Origin: Vespula vulgaris
Taxonomy: Eukaryota; Arthropoda; Insecta; Hymenoptera; Vespidae
Direction of reading: 5' to 3'
Length of the DNA: 64,000 bases
Assembly (NCBI RefSeq): GCF_905475345.1
Contig: NC_066586.1
Coordinates: 16,021,400-16,085,399 of the forward strand
The stretch's first letter is position 1. Every line of letters begins with the position of its first letter. The notes beneath the pieces were generated by a model that searched no databases, was not told where the DNA came from, and worked only from the letters and a program-made list of their open reading frames with translations. The translations under genes and the position numbers were made by a program. Shown here one piece after another: positions 61,200-64,000 of the stretch.

Positions 61200-61535
61200 C
61201 TGTAAATGGAGTAAAATGTGGGCGGAGAGCGATAGTGGCGGCGGCGTGGCGCTGTTAGCCATGGTGGGGTGTGAGATAGGGGTGGGGGTGCCACTGCGAA
61301 GGGTCGTTCGAGGCGCCGCTCGAGGGAGGACATCAGTCGATGTAAGGACGTCTACCGATGTAGATGTTTTCATTCTTCTTATCTACTTTCCGAATGCGGA
61401 GAAAAGAGTTCATAGCATCTCAAGATGCGAGAGTGTAAGAAAAGTGTATATTTTTCGTGAGATTAAGTGAAACAAGCCGGTTACAGGTGGCAAAATTCAA
61501 TTTTGGAATATTATAAGTGGAACCGGTATTGGTGA
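61200..61535 (+). promoter_or_regulatory. GC-rich island and possible alternative first exon
   Basis: A strongly GC-rich stretch (GGCGGCGGCG near 61240, GCCATGGTGGGG near 61257) leads to an initiator match TCAGTC at about 61332. About 200 bp later there is a good donor, GGTATTG|GTGAGT (exon end about 61530). This would make a non-coding 5' exon on the plus strand, inside the intron of the secreted-protein gene. No transcript evidence is available. Confidence 0.35.
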
Positions 61536-62068
61536 GTTTGGTAGGCAACAATCAGTGTTCTGTATCTTTTTTCTTTCTCTCTTTTTTTCTCTATCTTTTT
61601 TTCTCTCTCTTTTTTTTTACCTCTTCCAAATGTTAAAATCTTCTAAATATCATAAAGTATCTCTCGAACGTTCGAAAAATACAATTGCGTCATCTATCGA
61701 TGAAATAATATTAACAATAATAGATCCATCTGTTTCCAAATACATTTGTAAATAAGAAATTGTTTTGTTTTAAGCATATGAAAATTATACTTTACCAGAC
61801 GTTTCAAAAGCTTCCTTCTAGTATCATGTTCCGAGTAATTTTCGTTGAAAAATTAAGATCTTCTCGTCGATCTTCAAAATCATTATTATTACATCGATAT
61901 TCGAACCGGAGTTCGTTGTCGAGATAGAAGACGAACGCAGTACTATTATTTTAATTATGATTTATCAATGTACTCGATTGCGGCCGAGTTTCATGTTTCT
62001 TGTTTAGTAATTACATCTACGATACTTACCTTCATAGGATATATTGTGTACGCATCTATGTATGTATG

Positions 62069-62099
<31 letters not shown>

Positions 62100-63324
62100 G
62101 TACATTTATCTGTGTATACCTTGCACGATAATAAATCGTCAATCGTTTATCAAAAGTATCGGCAAATCACGAATGTGTCATCACACGTGTATTGTTATTA
62201 ACACTTAATAGCAACTTAAATATTTATCTTTTACAGGAGTCTACATTTCGAATCGATAAAGAAACGAAAAACTCGTTTCTACTAAGAAGAACGTATTATA
62301 TTTTCGAAATATATAGACGTAGTATGTATATTGCGGAAGACATGTTTCGACGTTTGGATCGATAAGAGCGTAGAATCGCTCTCAGTTTTCAAAGTTGCAG
62401 TATCCAACGAGAGAATCTTACAAAATTTTTCTTCTTCTACTTTCAGAGTAATATACTCAAAAGTTAGTAACAGTTTACTTCGCCCTCATTCTGTAGATAT
62501 TGTGATACTTGAAAAGTCCTTCGATTTCAAGCCGAAAAGTCCGGATACTTTGTTATTTTCTTATAATATCAAATTATTTCAACGTTGAATTTCTTATTTT
62601 TTATTTAGATTAGTTAAATACTGCGATTCTAAATTTGTTGTTTTCTTATAATATCAAGTTATTTTAACTTTGAACTTTGTTTTGTGTATATGTCTATTTG
62701 TTGTGTGTTGTGTGTGTATATATACATACACATATATATAGAAACAGATTATGATACGCTCTACGCGAGCTTTCGTGTGGTCACCTTTTGTCGGTCTGAC
62801 CACACGTCAACTTGTTTCACTGTCGCACTACTTACATACATATATCGAACAAGTTGTCGCAATATTTCGTTGATTTATCTACCTTATTTTTATTTTCTCT
62901 TCGAACTAGATAACAAATTCTTATCATCCATGTTCCCAATACTTCGTAATAATATCTTCAATAACGTGTAGTTCGTTTCGAAAGTATAGTCCGCATTTCG
63001 CGAATTATAAGAGCTAAATATTTCTCTGAAACTTCTAAATCAAATAATTCGAATAATTGTTTCGTTCTATCACGTAATCGTTAGATTCTTGAGAAAATTG
63101 AATTTTATCTAAAACACATACTTTCTCTCCCTTTCCCTCTTCCTCTCTCTCTCTCTTTCTCTGTTTTTCTCTGTCTATGTTAACTTTGCATTGGTGATAA
63201 TAATATTATCATGAGTTTACAAAAGTTAGTGGATCAATTAATGCGAGATATAAAGAAGTTTGAAAATGTCTTCACATTTTAGAGATCAATGCTCGTTGAT
63301 TCATTTCATTTAGCGGTAAAGATT
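61536..63324. other. Non-coding interval before the right-edge gene
   Basis: Contains a TC-rich tract (61.56-61.62 kb), an AT/CA microsatellite (about 62065-62100), an inverted repeat with Runx-type cores (62774-62806) and a TC tract (63121-63175). No supported coding exon. Confidence 0.5.
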
Positions 63325-63528
63325 TTAATAGTACTTGTTAATGAAATATATGTCACAGGCGAAAACGATTGCCGCAATAATAACGAAAACTCCACTCGAG
63401 ATCATCTGATCGCTGTATTGCTCGACATATCGGAATATCAAATTGTTGGGGAACTCGGTCCAGTCACGAATCAGGACAAGGCCGGCTATAAGACAAAGTA
63501 CCGCCCCCATCACGGAAAATGCTATAGC
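63325..63528 (-). CDS. Last exon of a tetraspan, Snakeskin-like membrane protein
   Basis: After a strong acceptor (TTTATTTTACAG) the minus strand reads 67 codons to a TAA. Two hydrophobic helices (SVMGAVLCLIAGLVLI and ISSGVFVIIAAIVFACDIYF) flank a short loop containing RDWTEFPNN. The spacing and the G-x-x-L-x-I-A ... W-T ... V-I-x-x-A-x-x-x-A-D pattern resemble the C-terminal half of insect Snakeskin, a smooth septate junction protein. It could instead be another MARVEL-like tetraspan. The upstream exons are off the right edge. Confidence 0.5.
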   Translation of the reverse strand, partial: AIAFSVMGAVLCLIAGLVLIRDWTEFPNNLIFRYVEQYSDQMISSGVFVIIAAIVFACDIYFINKYY

Positions 63529-64000
63529 CTGTAAAATAAAAATGGTCCTTGTGATATAATCTTTCTCAAATCGACTTAATCGTCTCGTCTTAATTAAATT
63601 TTTCTTTTATCAATTCAACTTTGTTCTTTTCACTTCCGCTGCATACCTTTTTATTTGAAATATATTTTTATAGAATACGTCCTCGGAAATTCTAAATTTA
63701 GATTGTTTGTCCTTCAGAAAACAAGAGGATATAACGGAACATTACTATCGAACAAGCGCGATGAACTACACGTTTCCAGCTAGCAGAGCACATTTCTCAA
63801 TCAAATTTGAATAATTTGTACTCGCAGGAGGCCCGTGTCCTCGTTGACTAGAACGGAAATTGTAGTATCAACGAGAGAATTATACTCGTGATCTCCTTTT
63901 TTCTATATATGAAGGGTTGTCGAAGGATTATCGTGATTTTTTCAAAATAAAAACACGTAAAACTATGAATAATAGAGAGTACTACACTTACAATATACAC
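63529..64000. other. Intron of the Snakeskin-like gene, right edge
   Basis: Presumed intron upstream (on the minus strand) of the last exon. No further coding exon seen. Confidence 0.5.

Larger units (their letters stand above)
57842..61300. other. Long intron of the secreted-protein gene, proximal part
   Basis: Mostly non-coding, with mixed GC-richer patches (58.23-58.50, 59.03-59.10 and 60.00-60.13 kb). Notable items are a GA microsatellite, an inverted repeat at 60591-60625 and a weak minus-strand candidate exon at 60803-60918. A TCG/TCA-rich low-complexity patch is at 59338-59400. Confidence 0.5.

Noticed and set aside
60906..61373. 155-codon minus-strand ORF over the GC-rich island
   Set aside because: Thr/Pro/Ser- and Phe-rich low-complexity product, frame-open mainly because of GC composition. 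A second ORF overlaps it in another frame.
62331..62588. 85-codon plus-strand ORF after a TTTACAG acceptor near 62235
   Set aside because: Reading from the acceptor meets a stop after about 42 codons in its best frame. The downstream ORF uses another frame and shows no recognisable motif.
1..64000. tRNA, rRNA or known microRNA genes
   Set aside because: I looked for T-loop GGTTCRA words and familiar insect microRNA seeds by eye and found none convincing. A covariance-model scan would be decisive.

Overview
The window looks like a piece of an AT-rich insect genome. A bee- or wasp-type hymenopteran is the best guess. The genes are multi-exon with short GT-AG introns, microsatellites are abundant, an Even-skipped homeodomain gene is present, and a decayed mariner transposon sits in one of its introns. 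The species call is inference; the insect-type gene content is read directly from the translated exons.

Left part (1-25.5 kb): a developmental locus. The 5' half of even-skipped (eve) lies on the minus strand at 1098-2617. It has a clear TATA/initiator promoter near 3.1 kb, and its last exon(s) lie off the left edge. Upstream of it are about 21 kb with no convincing gene. This interval holds GC-richer islands, GA-rich tracts and candidate transcription-factor sites, and is best read as the cis-regulatory flank of eve. Inside it, at 12.6-15.6 kb, is a diverged direct copy of the 5' flank and intron 3 of the ribosomal protein gene RpS18. RpS18 itself is intact at 25.58-26.76 kb. The copy has lost exons 1-3, apparently by a deletion at a 5-bp microhomology.

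Middle part (25.5-56.2 kb): a gene-dense housekeeping block with exons resolved to splice sites. In order: RpS18 (+), endophilin B (-), DOLPP1 (-) with a candidate mini-ORF starting 6 nt after its stop codon, QTRT1 (+), CCDC25 (-), UBAC1 (-), a CCDC28 homologue (+), an unrecognised 288-residue protein (+), MROH1 (-, 22 coding exons), a TOM6-like protein (-), a CIB-family EF-hand protein (+) and OSTC (-). Neighbours are often divergent with intergenic gaps of less than 1 kb. Several of these gaps carry CTCF-core-like motifs, a DRE motif or an initiator array. The genes serve unrelated basic functions: translation, membrane curvature, dolichol recycling and N-glycosylation (DOLPP1 and OSTC act in the same pathway), tRNA queuosine, ubiquitin-proteasome linkage and mitochondrial import.

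Right part (56.2-64 kb): the first three coding exons of an unrecognised secreted or membrane protein (+) and its long following intron. The intron contains a possible alternative first exon and inverted repeats. At the right edge is the last exon of a tetraspan, Snakeskin-like gene on the minus strand.
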